NCBI GenBank assembly: GCA_914767715.1
Contig: OU612072.1
Span: forward strand, 19,468,001 to 19,532,000
Length of the DNA: 64,000 bases
DNA from: Membranipora membranacea
Lineage: Eukaryota > Bryozoa > Gymnolaemata > Cheilostomatida > Membraniporidae
Direction: 5' to 3'
Shown here piece by piece: positions 33,134 to 46,343 of the stretch. Within the stretch, counting starts at the first letter, position 1. Every line of letters starts with the position of its first letter. The notes beneath the pieces are model-generated. The model saw only the letters and a list, made by a program, of their open reading frames with translations. It ran no database searches and was not told the origin of the DNA. A program made the position numbers and the translations under genes.

Positions 33134-35344
33134 CTAAAGGATTGCTTCTATTGTTCCCTCTTCCTCTGAGCTTTTCATCTGCAGCTAAGGGATTGCCTCT
33201 TGGTGCTACAGTGTTACTTGGTACGGCTTGTGCCTGTGGTTTTCGCTTGCAATACAATACTAGGAAAATTGCAACAATCACAACAACAATAGACAATGAT
33301 CCCCAAATTATGGGGAGCCGTGTTTGCTGTTTACTCTCGGCTCTTCTAAATATCCATGAGTATTGCTTAGATGTCTGTCCACCAGCAAAGCCCACTTTAC
33401 AGTCGGCCTTATCACCATTTTGGAGGACAGATTTTGTTATTTGTAAGTTATCCTGTTTCTCTGCCAGCTCAAATCCATTGAAAAACCATTTATAACCTAA
33501 GGCTTCTGAGCTTAGCGAGAAATATAGAAATACAATACACAATACAGATGAAATGATGACGGTGTTTCCTTTTCTAGAACAATAGTTTTTACCATCTCTA
33601 TCCTGATGGTGTCCTTGAAGTCAATATATTGAGGCATCACATGCATCCATTTGATAACATTTGATTTAGACCCAGGGAAATTGATATGGGACTCATCAGT
33701 ACATGTAATGTTAATTCCTTCCCTGTCTTGTCTGCTAGGCTCATAGGAAGTATCATTAAGGTGTAAGAACACTTTGTCGCTGACTCTCTGAACCTCTGTA
33801 ACAAAACGATTTAATCACGTAATTGCAGTGCTTTAATTTTTTGCCGATAAAGATGTTGCTGCTGTGAAGACATAAGTTGTTTTTATTTTATTGAAGTTGG
33901 TATCTAGGTGATTAACCCAAAACAGCCTCATTACATTTAAAATCAAATGTTATGTTATCGGACGTTTCAATTTAAATATAAATCTAATGTGGATAATATT
34001 GTTGGGTTGTCACTATCTCTAAGTCAACAGCTAACGTGGACAGGCTCTCTTCATAGTATTTAGACAATTGGGTCGTATTATAAGTGTCTCACACATATTA
34101 TTTGGAAAATTTAACATAATTTATAAACTTACTGTAAGTGTAGCTGGAGCTAGGTTTTCCTCTAACCGATTCACAGGAGAAGTTGAACCTTATTCCTTCC
34201 TCAACCACATCACTGAGGCTCAATGTGAGGTTCTGTGGAGCTACCTTTAGATCAGGGATCATGGACAAATTATTATGATGATCCGTATATAAGATTGAGC
34301 TCAATCTACCAGTCCTGTACTCTGCAATGCAATTAAACCTTAAATAATCTCTCTGCATAGCTTGAGTGAGATTTCCTGTTACTGTGATTTGCTTTTCGTC
34401 TCTGTTTCCGCAGTCATCTGAGGAAAAGTTGTTCCATTGAGGAATGCGCAGTCCATTATCAGCTGTTCCATCTATAATATAATTCCCATTGTACTTACAA
34501 CCTATTCTGTATCTCATCCTTTCTTTACTAATGAATGATAAGTAGATTAATACCGGTTTGTTTTTTGGTATAGCGTCTTCATAACTGGTACCATTTCCTG
34601 TCCCGGCATCACAAGAGAACCTACAAGTTTCAGATATTCATTGGTATCACAGGAATGATCTAATCACATATATCATTGGTCATATGACATCAGTATTATA
34701 AACTGATTAATGTGAGCACAGTATTATTCTAGCCAGGAAATGAATTCAGATTTAGAGTGTCGTTGGGAATGTAAAGATTTAGTCAGTTTTGCAGTTAAGA
34801 AAAAAAGAAATAATTGTCTATCCCTATGCAAGTTCCACGGTCATGGACAGTTGCAATTGAGAGCCAAATAAATTGGCAGGTGATGTATCAACACCAGAGC
34901 AATATGAAAGAAACTATAATTTGTTGCAACATACTAAAATCACTGTTAAGGGAAGACATTCAGGTAAGGATAAAAAAACAGGCTTTCAATTGTCAGGCTT
35001 GGCAACCACACATATTAAATCCAAATCGGTAGAGACATACATGGTTCTAACTTTACTGTCGTCCAGGATGGACTGATATAATGGCATGATACAATGTTGC
35101 GCTTGGGCCCTTTTGATATCTGAAGATAACTTGACAAAGCTAAAGCAGAATGATTGAATATGAGTTTGTTTTTCCTTTTAGTATAAGTTGTTACTTACTC
35201 GAATGGCTGCCCTTCATAGAACTCTGTAGAAGGTTTGTACGTGAATTTTACTCCTCGAGGGCCCTGATAACTCCATACATATCGGTTGTATCCGCCGATA
35301 CACAGTAAAAGTACTAGACTGATGACCATGACTTCTAGCTTCAT
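33134..35344 (-). pseudogene. Ig-like type I membrane receptor gene, unit 2: extracellular/TM exons, frameshifted in domain 3
   Basis: Exon 1 at 35199-35344 (signal peptide, identical protein to unit 1), exon 2 at 34133-34620 (488 nt), exon 3 at 33134-33795 (662 nt). Splice sites are as in unit 1. Exon 2 is fully open. Its membrane-distal domain differs from unit 1 at 13 residues, for example the stretch NKPVLIYLSFISKERMRYRI. Exon 3 carries the same two extra nt as unit 1 after the domain 3 Cys, giving a stop at 33512-33514, so the transmembrane helix would not be translated unless splicing bypasses it. The remaining TM and tail frame is intact behind the shift. The product could be a secreted protein of domains 1 and 2, or the copy is a young pseudogene. 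Tail exons lie at 20967-23371. Confidence 0.7.
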
Positions 35345-36762
35345 AATCTTCTTTATACCAATTGATTCGAAGGTGAATGATTTCTTTCTAAACTTGATTA
35401 AGTGAGCCAGACTAGTAGTACATGTTTGCGAAAACAACTAAACTACATGACCAACACATTTCACTGGTCATACAGTAATCTCATAACAGTACACGTTCAG
35501 ACTATTCATTGTTTGACATGTGGATAATTGATAACATTGAGTTATTAAAAGCTGTGAGATCGCAGTCATTTCACCACATAGTACATCTCCTTTCAGGTTC
35601 ATTCATGATACAGCAACAACGATACTCTAGCGGATACCTCAGAACTATTTACTGGTTGCTGATAAAAGAAGTAATAGTTGTTACCCAGCCTTCCCATGAA
35701 ATTATTGTCAGAAAAAATTAGATTATTTAGATTAAAAATGTATTTTCCGCTCTCTAACATTAAATACAAGTTAATAAAGAATGGATTCTGAGTTCAAAGT
35801 GTGTGAGAGGTTGGAGCTGGTAAACTAGTTGAATCATTTTAGTATTACAATCCTAGTAAATATGACACCAGAGTGAGGTGCTTGATTACCCCATCGATTT
35901 TGCACCTTGTTAATTCGAAATTGAGACAGTATTATAAGTTGGCTTCACTGAACAAGAGAGAACATAACTCATTTACCAGATGACACAGTTCATGAATTGA
36001 GGTTGTCTTCAATGGTCAAGGAAGAATATATGTCCTTGTAAAGATGATTGTCATTGAAAAAACGGGTGATAAGGGTGATAGAGAGTTGGGACTAATGGAA
36101 ATTGTCTTCTGTATTACTCAAGATGTGAACCAAACAAGAATAAAACTTATTAACAATCAATAAAATCTCATTCCATGCCCAACTAGAATTCGCGATAAAT
36201 ATAAATATTAACTTCACTTCATATTCTTGTTTAACCCAAGAATTTGCAAATCAAGTCCTGCACCCAACACTTTTGACATTTTCAGTCCACGATGCCTGTG
36301 TATGCATCTTTTATTTGCGGGGTGAACAAGACCAACTCCAACTATGTGTACATACAAGGAATTGTACAGGTAGAACTCGTGATTAATTCAGAGAAAACCT
36401 CCCTATTCCTTTTCACAGCTGTACCTCCTATGATAACATTTAACCTGAGACTCGGTTTTAAAAGATCAAGGAACAAAAAAGTTTTTAATTTTAACTTGAT
36501 TATAACAATATTTCTGTGTTCATTTTGAAAACCTCAAATTAAACTAAAATTAACCCTTGTGAAGCAAGCACTCCGTCCAACCATTCACAAAACTCAACTG
36601 ATGACACAAATTAAACTTTTTTTATCCCGTTTGATTTATTGAATTCAAGTTCTTTGGGCTACGCAAGTGATAGCCAGCTGAGACAATGGCATAGTAACAG
36701 GTGTAACACTACTACAGTTTTCACCACCCATTTATTTCTGACCTGTTTTCTGCCATTTTATA

Positions 36763-39023
36763 GGAAGGGAATCCGGCCGTGGAAAACCCTGCCACAACAG
36801 GAACTTTGCAAGTACCAAGTGGACGATCTGACTATGCTAGGAGGCCGCCCGTATTTTGCAGCACGCAGCAGAACAAAGTTTGCCCCGACGCTGTGACAAA
36901 TAAGAGAGAGGGGCAGAACAAACAAATGCAGATAGCTTCGTTAAATGCAGGAACGCTAGCTAGTAAAAGCAGAGAGATAGCGGCAGTGATGAGAGTCAGT
37001 TGAATTGATATTCTTTGGCTGCAGGAAACTAGATGGACAGGAGGTCAATCGAAGGGAAAGGCCCGAAATTTTGGTGAGGGATGCAAGCTGTATTATTGTG
37101 GAGGGAAACGACCAAGGAGTGGAGTTGGGATTTGTCACAGCAGCTACTGGCAGGATAAGGTGATGAATGTATCGCAGAGAATGATGAAAATGAAATTGGT
37201 AACATCAAGGAGGAACTATAACATTGTAAGCGCCTACGCACCTTAGCAAGGATGTGAATAATGGGAGAAAGATCATTTAGGAACCAACTGAAGAATGCGT
37301 TTAGTAGGATACCAGGTGTTAAGGAGGTTATTGTTGCAGGAGATCTAAGTGGACATGTTGGCATGGATAGAACAGGGTTTGAAATATGGCAAGGAGGACA
37401 GTCTTTAGGAATGAGGAAGGAGAGAAGATCCTTATATTTGCTCAGATTTACTACCTAGCGCTATTCAACACCTTCTTTGAAAAGAAGGATGAGCATTTGG
37501 TAAAATACAGGAGTGGTCGCTACTTTTCGGTGATCGATTACATACTAGTTCGGAGATCCATGATGGGAAAGGTAAAGAATGGAACGATAATAACAGAAGA
37601 ATTGATAGCTTCCCAGTATCCATTGCTGGTCGCTGACTTAAACATACAGAAGCAGAAGGAGAACAGAAGGGAAATACTTGAGAGAATAGGATGGTGGAAA
37701 CTGAAGGAGACAGAAGGGGATGAGTTTGAGATGAAGTTGATGGAGATCATCATGGAAAAAGTAGCAATGGAGGAAACGACATGGGAGAACACATATGTGG
37801 TACAGTCAGGATAGCGCAGGAAGAGCTAGGAGTCTCAAGGGGAGGGAAATATATAGAAAAAGAGTCCTGGTGGTGGAATTTAGAGGTCCAGGAAGTTGTG
37901 AGGGAGAAAAAGGAAGCTTTCAATCGATGGAAAACAGTGTGGAGAGATGAAGACCAAGATAAAAACCAAGAAAGTATAGTTGAGGAGGAATATCGAACGA
38001 AGAATAAGGAACACAAGTCAAAGTAGCATAGGCAAAAGAGAAGGCATATGAAGAGGTTTACAAAGGCCTTGAAGAGAATGGATCAAAGAACTTATACAAG
38101 CTGGCCAAAATGACAAAGCGAAGATCTTTGGACAAGATAGGAAGAAGTTTGTGAGAGATGGTGATGGCCTTATATTATCAGAGTATGGAGATATCAAAAG
38201 GAGATGGCAGGAGTATTTCGATCAACTACTCACCACTAGGATGAAAAGGATGGAATTAGAAGAGGTCCAGCAAGTAGAAGGGCCATTGCTCTGATTAGTG
38301 ATGAGGAAGTGAAAACCCAGCTCGAGAAACTGAAGAAAGGGAAAGCAGCCAGATCGGATGAGTTCCCTATTGAGATCAGATTGAGTCAAGAGATTAGGAG
38401 ATACCGGATTGAGTTGGATGACATCAGTTTTGAGGGATATACATGGGACAGGGATACCAGCTACATGGAGGAAGAGTCGGAAAACACCTCTTTATAAACA
38501 GAAGGTAGACCCCCTGAACTGTGCTAACTTCCGAGGCATTAAACTTCTCAGTCACTGCCTCAAGCTCTGGGAAAGGATAGTGGAATCTAGACTGAGGACT
38601 ATTGTTGACATATCTGAGAGACAGTTCGGATTTCATAAAGGCAAATCAATGTATGAAACCTGTTCCACAACTGTGGAATACAAATGTGGGATCTACGGAG
38701 GAAGTGAGGATAAATGTTGGCTTACACCAAGGCTCAGCTCTCAGTCCCTTCCTTTTCATGGTGATTTTGGATGTGATCACGGAGTAGATAGTTAAAGCAC
38801 CCCCATGGGACTTGCTGTTTGCAGATGATTTAGTTCTATGCGACAGGGAGGCAGATGGAATTGAGGGTCGACTGGAGGACTGGAGAAAACACCTAGAGAA
38901 CTGAAACTGAGCAGTACCAAAACGGAGTACATGCCACCAACAGGAGCAACTAGGAATATCAAACTGAAAAACTACAACCAGCATGACTATAGTGGAGTGC
39001 CTGAAAAAACTGCCTTTAAGTAC
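36763..39023 (+). mobile_element. RTE-clade LINE relic between units 2 and 3
   Basis: Uninterrupted version of the relic at 17517-20888. Order: GGAAGGGAATCCGGCCGT start, endonuclease remnants (IDILWLQETRW near 37003), RT remnants (CANFRGIKLLSHCLKLWERI, QFGFHKGKSM, HQGSALSPFLF, FADDLVLCD). It gives the empty site for the CR1-like insertion. It is non-coding because of multiple stops and frameshifts. Confidence 0.85.
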
Positions 39024-39101
39024 CTTGCCCATGCCCATGCCCTTTGACCAGCTGAACTACCTCCTACGTTTGAGCTACCTTCTACTCCTACTCTTACTTA
39101 C

Positions 39102-41506
39102 CTGGACTATGTATTTACCACTCATACCAGCTGTGGTAGGGTAAAGCTCACAATGTGACACAGTATTGTCATACTTTCTGTTGAGGTCCACCTTTCGTAA
39201 TAAAAAACAGTCATCATTTCGCAGCCTACATACTTTAAGTTTTCTTTAAGATATGACCGTATACTCCTTACTGAGCAAATAACTGGACACCTTGGTTAAC
39301 ATGAGTTATTCACCAACCCCTACGGTATCAAGTGAGAAACTTTAGTTGTCCTTATTGACATATCAAAAATGGATGAACTAGTGATATTAACAACATTGAA
39401 CATCATGGAGAATGTGAACTGAGAGAATGTAGTTGTCTCAAAATACATCACATATACATAAGAATTTATATGGCATGTGCCCGTGAAAAAACCTTGTTAT
39501 AATTCGTATTTTTGAACGAATTGTCAAGCACTTTTGCCATAAAATCATTATTATGTATGATAACCTTAAGTTTTTTATATCAATATTAGAATGACTTATA
39601 AATTATGCAGCATGAAATTTATATTCAACGAAAACTGATATATTTTCATAATGTCAACCTAAAAGTATGACTATGAGACCATCGAGTAACTCTCTGTTGT
39701 ATTTGATGAATAGGTTGAACAATGGTGCATTGATATAGTATCATAACTTGGTGTTTAGTTACATACCGGAGTTGAGAGTACTATCTCTTGATTCTTCCTT
39801 CCATCAGTGAATTCATTGAGTGCATCGTCTGTTACATGTTCATAATCCTTACCAAACAGCTCATGGTTCCTTGGTACGAAACCGCCATAACCTAGAAAAG
39901 AAATGTCTCATACCAACAGCTTGTTTGAGGGACAAGCTGAGGTTGTAACATTATAGGAACTGGGCGTCGGATATATGCTGTGAACATGATTAGAATTTTG
40001 ACAACTATCATCCTTTATTATGCCAATCCTTCTGTTCAACTTCATCAAAGTAAGTACGGGATAGTTTTTTTTATATCTATCTGGGTATTCCTCCAATAAG
40101 CAATCGCTTTCCTCAATGTCTGTACTAGAACTTGGGCAAGCCAACCAAAGTGGTCAAGTGGACCCGTTTAATGTGCCCCCTTCAGTGCAGCTGGCTTGTG
40201 CGGGGTAGTTACCCTATACACTTTGCACACAGGCTACTCCTTTTTGAAGAGACAGAGGGGATATTTATACTGCTTGCAAGCACGCTGTAGATCTTTTTAA
40301 TTTATAGTCCTGATCCACAAAGACCTGGTTAGGAAGATTGGCTTGGCAGCCCGAGGAATCAACTGGATCATTTGACTCTTAACCGTCAGACCACTCCTGA
40401 CTCCGTATGTGAAGGTGACTTATAAGAAGATATAATGATAGACACGGCCTATTTCTGAATAGATAGTGTGTGACTTTATATCTATAGACAACACTTATTC
40501 TAAATGGTTAGATAGTGACTTGCAAATGTAAATATTGATCACAGAGATTATGTGTTTGAAATGGATCATAAGCAGATTTAAGTATGCGGCGACTAATAAG
40601 TGTGTGTTGACTTATAAGTGTTTGGTGACTCTATTGTGGGGTTATGAGGGGTCAATACCTGCTATAAATCGCATATGAGGACTCTCATTAGACATCTTCA
40701 AGACACTGAGTGGTGGCATGTGTCTGTTAGGAGATTCATAAGGCAATATCTTGTCTGGCCTGCTGTGGAGGCATTCTGTTTCTCGTTTTAAGTGGCTATA
40801 AAATAGACATTTACACTTTGTACAGTTTTCGCAAAACACCAAATCTCACCACGGGCACAATAACTATTCTACCTATGAATGTCTGTCATCTGGACTACCA
40901 TTCCAAGAAATTATTGTAGGCTACCTGGTACTAAATCCTCTGCTTTTTAGATATCATGCTTCTTTGGGGTGAAAAGCCAAAAAGTGTGAAGACCGGAGGA
41001 AGCTTGGCACAGATTAGAACATTCATGTTTTCAAGTTTGTAGAATAAATTGGTCAGAGACTTGCGCTACCGTTGAAATTTCATAACCACAAAACACGCTA
41101 GAGTTCATATTGATTCCAATCCACATTTTTCTATTCAATACTGTATTGTAGTATTGTATCAAAATGATGACTTGATATACTGTTGCATGTATATCTCTGA
41201 CCAATAGAAAATGAACTAGTTCACTTAGCATGAGTACCATCACAAGATTTTGGTGTGACGTTCAATTTGACTAATTAGGGGACGGGTACAGGTTAGGTAA
41301 TCGTCCTAAATCGACTCACATGATCAGAGATACACATAATAATAGTGTAGTCTTGATGTTTGTGTGGTAGTGTATTGAATTATGTACACTCACAGGCAAT
41401 TCTATGTTCTTGAGATTCAGGGGAAGTTGATCGCCACTTTGAAGACAGTTCAGGGCAATGAGACGATCATGTTTTAGCCGTTTTATCCTCTGTGAGTTTT
41501 CGAGTT
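39102..41506 (-). CDS. cytoplasmic-tail exons of the receptor gene, unit 3
   Basis: Exons in transcript order: (4) 41394-41506 (113 nt, open); (5) 40659-40795 or slightly longer at its 5' end (open); (6) 39767-39891 (125 nt); (7) 39102-39191 (90 nt, donor CAG/GTAAGT). All splice sites and phases match those described for unit 2. Together with 54912-57121 this is the only copy in the window where every predicted exon is open, so it is the best candidate for a working receptor. Exon 7 is followed by the RTE LINE without a copy of the terminal exon at 142-237, so the C-terminus must come from read-through to a nearby stop or from an unseen exon. Confidence 0.55.
40125..40408 (-). mobile_element. 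tRNA-derived SINE-like repeat A, unit 3
   Basis: Counterpart of 2800-3069, with the same tRNA-like head (GTCAGGAGTGGTCTGACGG) on the minus strand; located between tail exons 5 and 6. Confidence 0.45.
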
Positions 41507-42474
41507 CTGTGATTGCATTAAATATACATTCGGCAAACGTTTGTCGCAGTTATTCTCAATGCTTGGCACTTGATGTTTTTTTAAATACAGAAAAATGCTA
41601 GAGCGTAAATGATTCCAATAAAAAATTGTCATTCATGCTCAACATCATAGTCCTAATTGTGAAAGTCTCCGCATGACATCGTATCATAATTTTAATCAAA
41701 TCAAACCAGAACTAATTGTCTTGTGATCAGGACATAAATATTCTCCAGAGAAGTCGGTACGAAAAAATAAAGATAAAGGAAAACTAATCCTCTATTTCGA
41801 TCATTAATTGATGCTAGGGGTCTGTTTTGATATGGATTTTTTGTATATCCACACCACTTTACATCAATCTAACATCAGATTGATGTCTGCTTGCCCGCTG
41901 GGTTATGACAATCTTGATGATATACAAATATAATTAATTATAAACCATCTTCGGCAGCAAAAGCCATTGGTTCCCGACACAATATATTTATGCAATAAAA
42001 TACAGGATGTAATATTCAATTTCATCTCCTCCAACCAATTTCTAAAGATTGGTCTTTGTCTCTCAAATCTGTTCTAATTTTCCTGGCCTAGTCTTATTTT
42101 CAATTGTATCTCCTTTTTCATACTCTGAAACCACCTAACACCTGCACCTTCATAATGCAGTTCTTCATATCGACAACACCAAAATCAGGCATCATTGCCG
42201 CTATTATTTGGTGCGTATATTGAAATCCCACAATACTTTTGATCCATTATTTTCAACCCTCAACTCTGCACTGTGATCCTATCAGTTATTTTCTCTCTCG
42301 AAGCTGAGCATATCATACATTTCCCATATACAATTGTACATCTCTATTTCCCTGTTCTTCCTTGACTTCACTCAATAATTCATCCTATTTTCTCTGCATC
42401 CACCCTTTTAATGCTAATCTAAATGTGCTTGATTCTAAGTCATCCGCTCATTTCAGGTACTGACTGTGTTTTTC

Positions 42475-42835
42475 ATCCTTCCAATCTGTTCGTCTTGTTG
42501 TTCTGCTTTGCATCCATGTTGTCTAATCCTTTACACGGTACCAAGCCATATTCTAAATGTCATTTTCCAACTCTGCCATTTTCTCACCTCTTGTTATCCC
42601 ACCAAGCTATTTTCCCTTGAAGCAATTTTCCCATCATACCATTTTTCACCAAAACCTTTTCTCACCAATCCATTTCCCCACACATTCATTTTTCCACAAG
42701 GATGCTTTCCATCGAATCCGTTTTAACAACACAAAGTTTTTCCACTTAGCTGTTTTCCACTGTACCCACTGTGTCATTTTCCAAAAAAAAGACAGTTTCC
42801 GAACAAGCGAATTTCCCGTTTGCCCTTTTCAAACA
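42475..42835. repeat. degenerate pyrimidine-rich tract, unit 3
   Basis: Same TTTTCC-motif tract as in units 1 and 2, including the additional CCCTTGAAGCAATTTTCCCA segment. Confidence 0.45.
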
Positions 42836-43582
42836 AATCCTATCTTAAAATACCAAGCCATTAACTCCATGCTGGTAGCTTTTTCTCTTTTTTTCTTAGT
42901 TTGACTTTGATATTTGATGTGTGACGACCTCATAAACTAAATACCAGCAGAAATAGCTCCAATTCCAAAAGTCACCATCTCAACTTGAATCTAGTAAGAC
43001 AAAACTTGGGTGATACTTGAGGGAAAATCATACCAGCTACAAGGGAAAATCATGTTTTAACCAGTGTATACCAACAGCTCATATGTAAGCAACAAATTGT
43101 GCCGGTTATGTCATGTTATAGATATGTAAACGCTTTAGCTAATCAGCATGAGACATGAAAGCCAGTCATGTCTAAAAGAATTCTACATGCGCTGTCTCAA
43201 CATAACAAAAAAAGTGCATCAGGGGAATCTGTTGTTTTGGTTTAGTTTATTCCTATTATTTAGGTATTAGCCCACTTAATAATTGTGTTAAAAGTTCAAT
43301 CTTCATAGACCAGTCTGATAGTCGGGACTGGATTGGTGGCTTATAATCCAGCCCACTACTGCACACATATTCATATCAAATCAAATCTGAAGTCGTTTTT
43401 CCTGTCCCAAAACTTGAAGAAGGAAATAGTATACAAAATCTACATCAATGCTAATCAAGGACATTTAGTTCTGATTAAATTAATCCCAGCACAACCAATT
43501 TAAAAGATTTTATACTGAATTTGCTTCTCGTAGGTGAACCAGAAGAAAAATTCTAAATCAAATGACAACAGGTTTTTAATTG

Positions 43583-43584
<2 letters not shown>

Positions 43585-43622
<38 letters not shown>
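43585..43622. repeat. expanded TA microsatellite, unit 3
   Basis: An uninterrupted run of alternating A and T of about 38 bases between TTAATTGTA and CCATTCTACACAC; the unit 1 allele is about 15 bases and interrupted. Confidence 0.85.
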
Positions 43623-43625
<3 letters not shown>

Positions 43626-44392
43626 ATTCTACACACAAGTCCAATTAACTCAGTTAGAAAAAAGCGAAAGTCAGGAACTCATCACGCTGGGCCAGCGATT
43701 TCTGGTCCCAGAACAATAACTATGACTCAACAATATCTAGGAAATTGAATCACCTGTTAGAATTCTATATTTGTCGGATTGGAGTGAATATTTTGAGTAT
43801 TAAACAGTAGCAGAAATTTCTCACCATTCTCACCTAGCCGCCTGTATCCTTAACGGGTAGCCGTTCTGCTAGCTCCTAGTTCAATTCAAGAATGCCATCT
43901 GACCCTGTTGTCTACATCCTCTTGCTCCAAATGCCAACATATTATTGTATTGGGATGTTTTCTTGAACTGCAAATTTAATTGGCCTATTCATGAATTATC
44001 GAATTAATATTATCTCCTGTTTGGTTATGCAGCAACCTGCTGGTGTAAATTGTCAAGTGTCTTATCAGTATCAATTAAAAGTTTGACAAATAGTTTAAAT
44101 TTCTGGCATCAGGTCAGACTCGTGCTAAGAAAATGAATAAAGTTTTCCGGTGAGAATTATCGCCAGCAAAACCATAAGGCAAAATTTTTTGTGGCCTCAC
44201 TCAGATTGCTGCTGAATTCATATTTTCATTACCTTAGTCATATTGTCATTACCTTAGAGAAGCAAGTCAAAGCAGGACAAATTTCTCTCTCGTTATTTTA
44301 ATCTCTGCACATTTAATCAGAAAAATGTAGCCAGAGTTTTATTAACAAAGGTTATCGGCTATCAATTCAACTTCACTAAAACACTGATTTAT

Positions 44393-44587
44393 GTGGGATA
44401 TGTAGTATATATTATATTCAGAGTACTGACTTTTCAAGAGGACATGACGGTTTTATGTTTTATTATACTTGTTTTACTATTATTACCTATGTATTATTGT
44501 AATCATTTTTGTAAGAAAAGGCGACTGAAATTAATTGTGACAATTTTCTTTACTTATTTTACGTTACTTTTCACTGTAGAAACCTGA
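44393..44587 (+). other. short hydrophobic plus-strand frame (unit 3)
   Basis: Equivalent of 26157-26351, with LCFIILVLLLLPMYYCNHFC and LKLIVTIFFTYFTLLF. It could encode two membrane segments or a signal anchor; its relation to the exons downstream is not shown. Confidence 0.25.
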
Positions 44588-44837
44588 TGGATCAACTAGT
44601 ATGCCTCACACACTGATTAGATCGAGAAGTGACCTAACCAGTCACCATTTGTGGAATCCTAACTTTTTTGGATAGAATAACAGATTGTTCACACCCCTTA
44701 GTTCTTTACCTTTTGTTGACTCATCACCGCTACCGAGTTAGCAAGCAGCTGGTATCATCCTGAGTAGTACTTGTTACTGCAAGAAGTTGATGCATTATCT
44801 TACAAAATCAATGAAAGATCTTGCTTGAGATTCCCAG

Positions 44838-46008
44838 GTAATGGCATACTACAAGAAATGCAAGCTAGTGGATTGCCTGCAGAATATGTATTTCAATCGA
44901 CTTCAACCAGCCACAGCAATGTGATCAGAAAACCCAAGTTTGCTTTGTGTGGAAATAGCTTCCACAATTATGTTACAAATGAAATGTAAGATCATAACAC
45001 AAAGGTAAACAACTGACAGTTTCTCTACCTTACAAGAATGGTGAAATGGCCATTTGATGTAAACTTTACCAAGTTTGGATCAGAAGGTATTGATTCTTGT
45101 TGGCATCAAAAGCAACAACATAAGCTGCTAGCATGCGATGATGCGATCCTCCAGAGCTCCGAAATAGCTTGGATTAAAGTATTTTGACTCGATTTATCAG
45201 AGCAAAATCAAAAGTTAGCATTTTGGGAAATTTTTGTCAAATTTACTTGTTTGGTTGTTGAGCGATCATTTCTGTTGTGACATCAAATGCAATATCTGTT
45301 TGGCTGCAAAAATCATAGACAATATTTATTATGACGCCTTTGGGATTGCAAGTTTTGTTGAATTCTAGATTGCAATGTTTAGATTTTTGAGTGTGCAACT
45401 AAGGATAGTCAGAGTAGGGAATTGTATGATCATTCAATTTGGTTTCTAGTGCAAGTATATAGAGCCAATTTATGTATTTGAAACCAGTTTTTGCTAATTG
45501 AAGCTTAGAATCCTTATAAAACCCAGTTTTAGTTTATGGTAACTAGGTGGTAGTATATTTGTTTTGTAATTGGAGCGGAGTTGGCAAAGATGCAGTTCAT
45601 TTCAGACTATGGCTCAAGACAACTCCCCTTACACTAATGATTAACATCTCGATAGAACTCAATGACTGTTTTTTTTAAATATACTTGAACTTATAAAAAC
45701 TTAAATGCGAGAAACATACATAAGTGCAACTTTTAAAGTGGTGGCATGTTCACTCTAAATGATCAAACATTGATTGCGATATTATTTCCTCTAACCAGTG
45801 GTCATAATATGAATGTTGTCACATTGTTTAACATGGCCCAAAATGCGGCAGGAGAAAGCATGGCTGTTAGTATCGGTAGGATGCAAAATAGACATTCAAG
45901 TCTCATTTTCGTGATTGCTCTTTTCTTTCAGATTCATTTTATTTCTTTGTAGGTGCTGGATCTGCTGCAGGAGGATATATTAGAACAAGTTTTGACCCTA
46001 TACTTTAA
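44838..46008 (+). CDS. unidentified small plus-strand gene, unit 3 copy (most complete)
   Basis: Three exons join in phase. 44838-44985 (148 nt, acceptor GAGATTCCCAG, donor GAAAT/GTAAGA, phase 2 out) includes EMQASGLPAEYVFQSTSTSH and VIRKPKFALCGNSFHNYVTN. 45799-45875 (77 nt, acceptor TTTCCTCTAACCAG, donor ATCG/GTAGGA) includes NVVTLFNMAQNAAGESMAVS. 45953-46008 (acceptor TTTATTTCTTTGTAG) encodes AGSAAGGYIRTSFDPIL and ends in TAA. The last intron is 77 nt. Upstream exons are not identified, and I do not recognise the family. Phase agreement over two introns and good acceptors argue for a real gene or recent relic. It lies antisense within the long receptor intron. Confidence 0.42.
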
Positions 46009-46317
46009 CATTCCTGTTTATATATTGGATGTTGCTGCAGTCAATTTGTATGGTCTTCTTTACATATCGGAGGGAATTCTGTGTGGCTTCAAAAGAAGAG
46101 ATCGGTCAGCCTGGGTCATGGCTGTTCGGGTAGATTTCTGTTAAAAAATTTTCGTTATTGATCGGTCGGATTCCCTCTTGGTGCTACAGCATTCCATGTT
46201 TTTGTTTGAGATACGTTGTGGGTGAAATAAAAAAATAAACGGAGTAATTATACCAACAAAAGCCACTGTTTCCAAAATCAGTGGAAGCCAAGGGTGTTTA
46301 TAACTTCTAAATAACCA

Positions 46318-46343
46318 TGAGTATGAGTATGAGTATGAGTATG
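46318..46343. repeat. ATGAGT hexamer microsatellite, unit 3
   Basis: Four copies of ATGAGT, the same length as in unit 1; absent from unit 2. Confidence 0.75.

Larger units (their letters stand above)
20889..39023. repeat. tandem unit 2 (about 18.1 kb)
   Basis: Second copy with the same order of elements. It has a 418-bp TIR insertion at 26902-27319 and lacks about 1.25 kb corresponding to 7060-8311 of unit 1, which removes the last two exons of the unidentified plus-strand gene and the ATGAGT microsatellite. Around the receptor exons it is almost identical to unit 1 except in exon 2 and part of the preceding intron. Confidence 0.9.
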
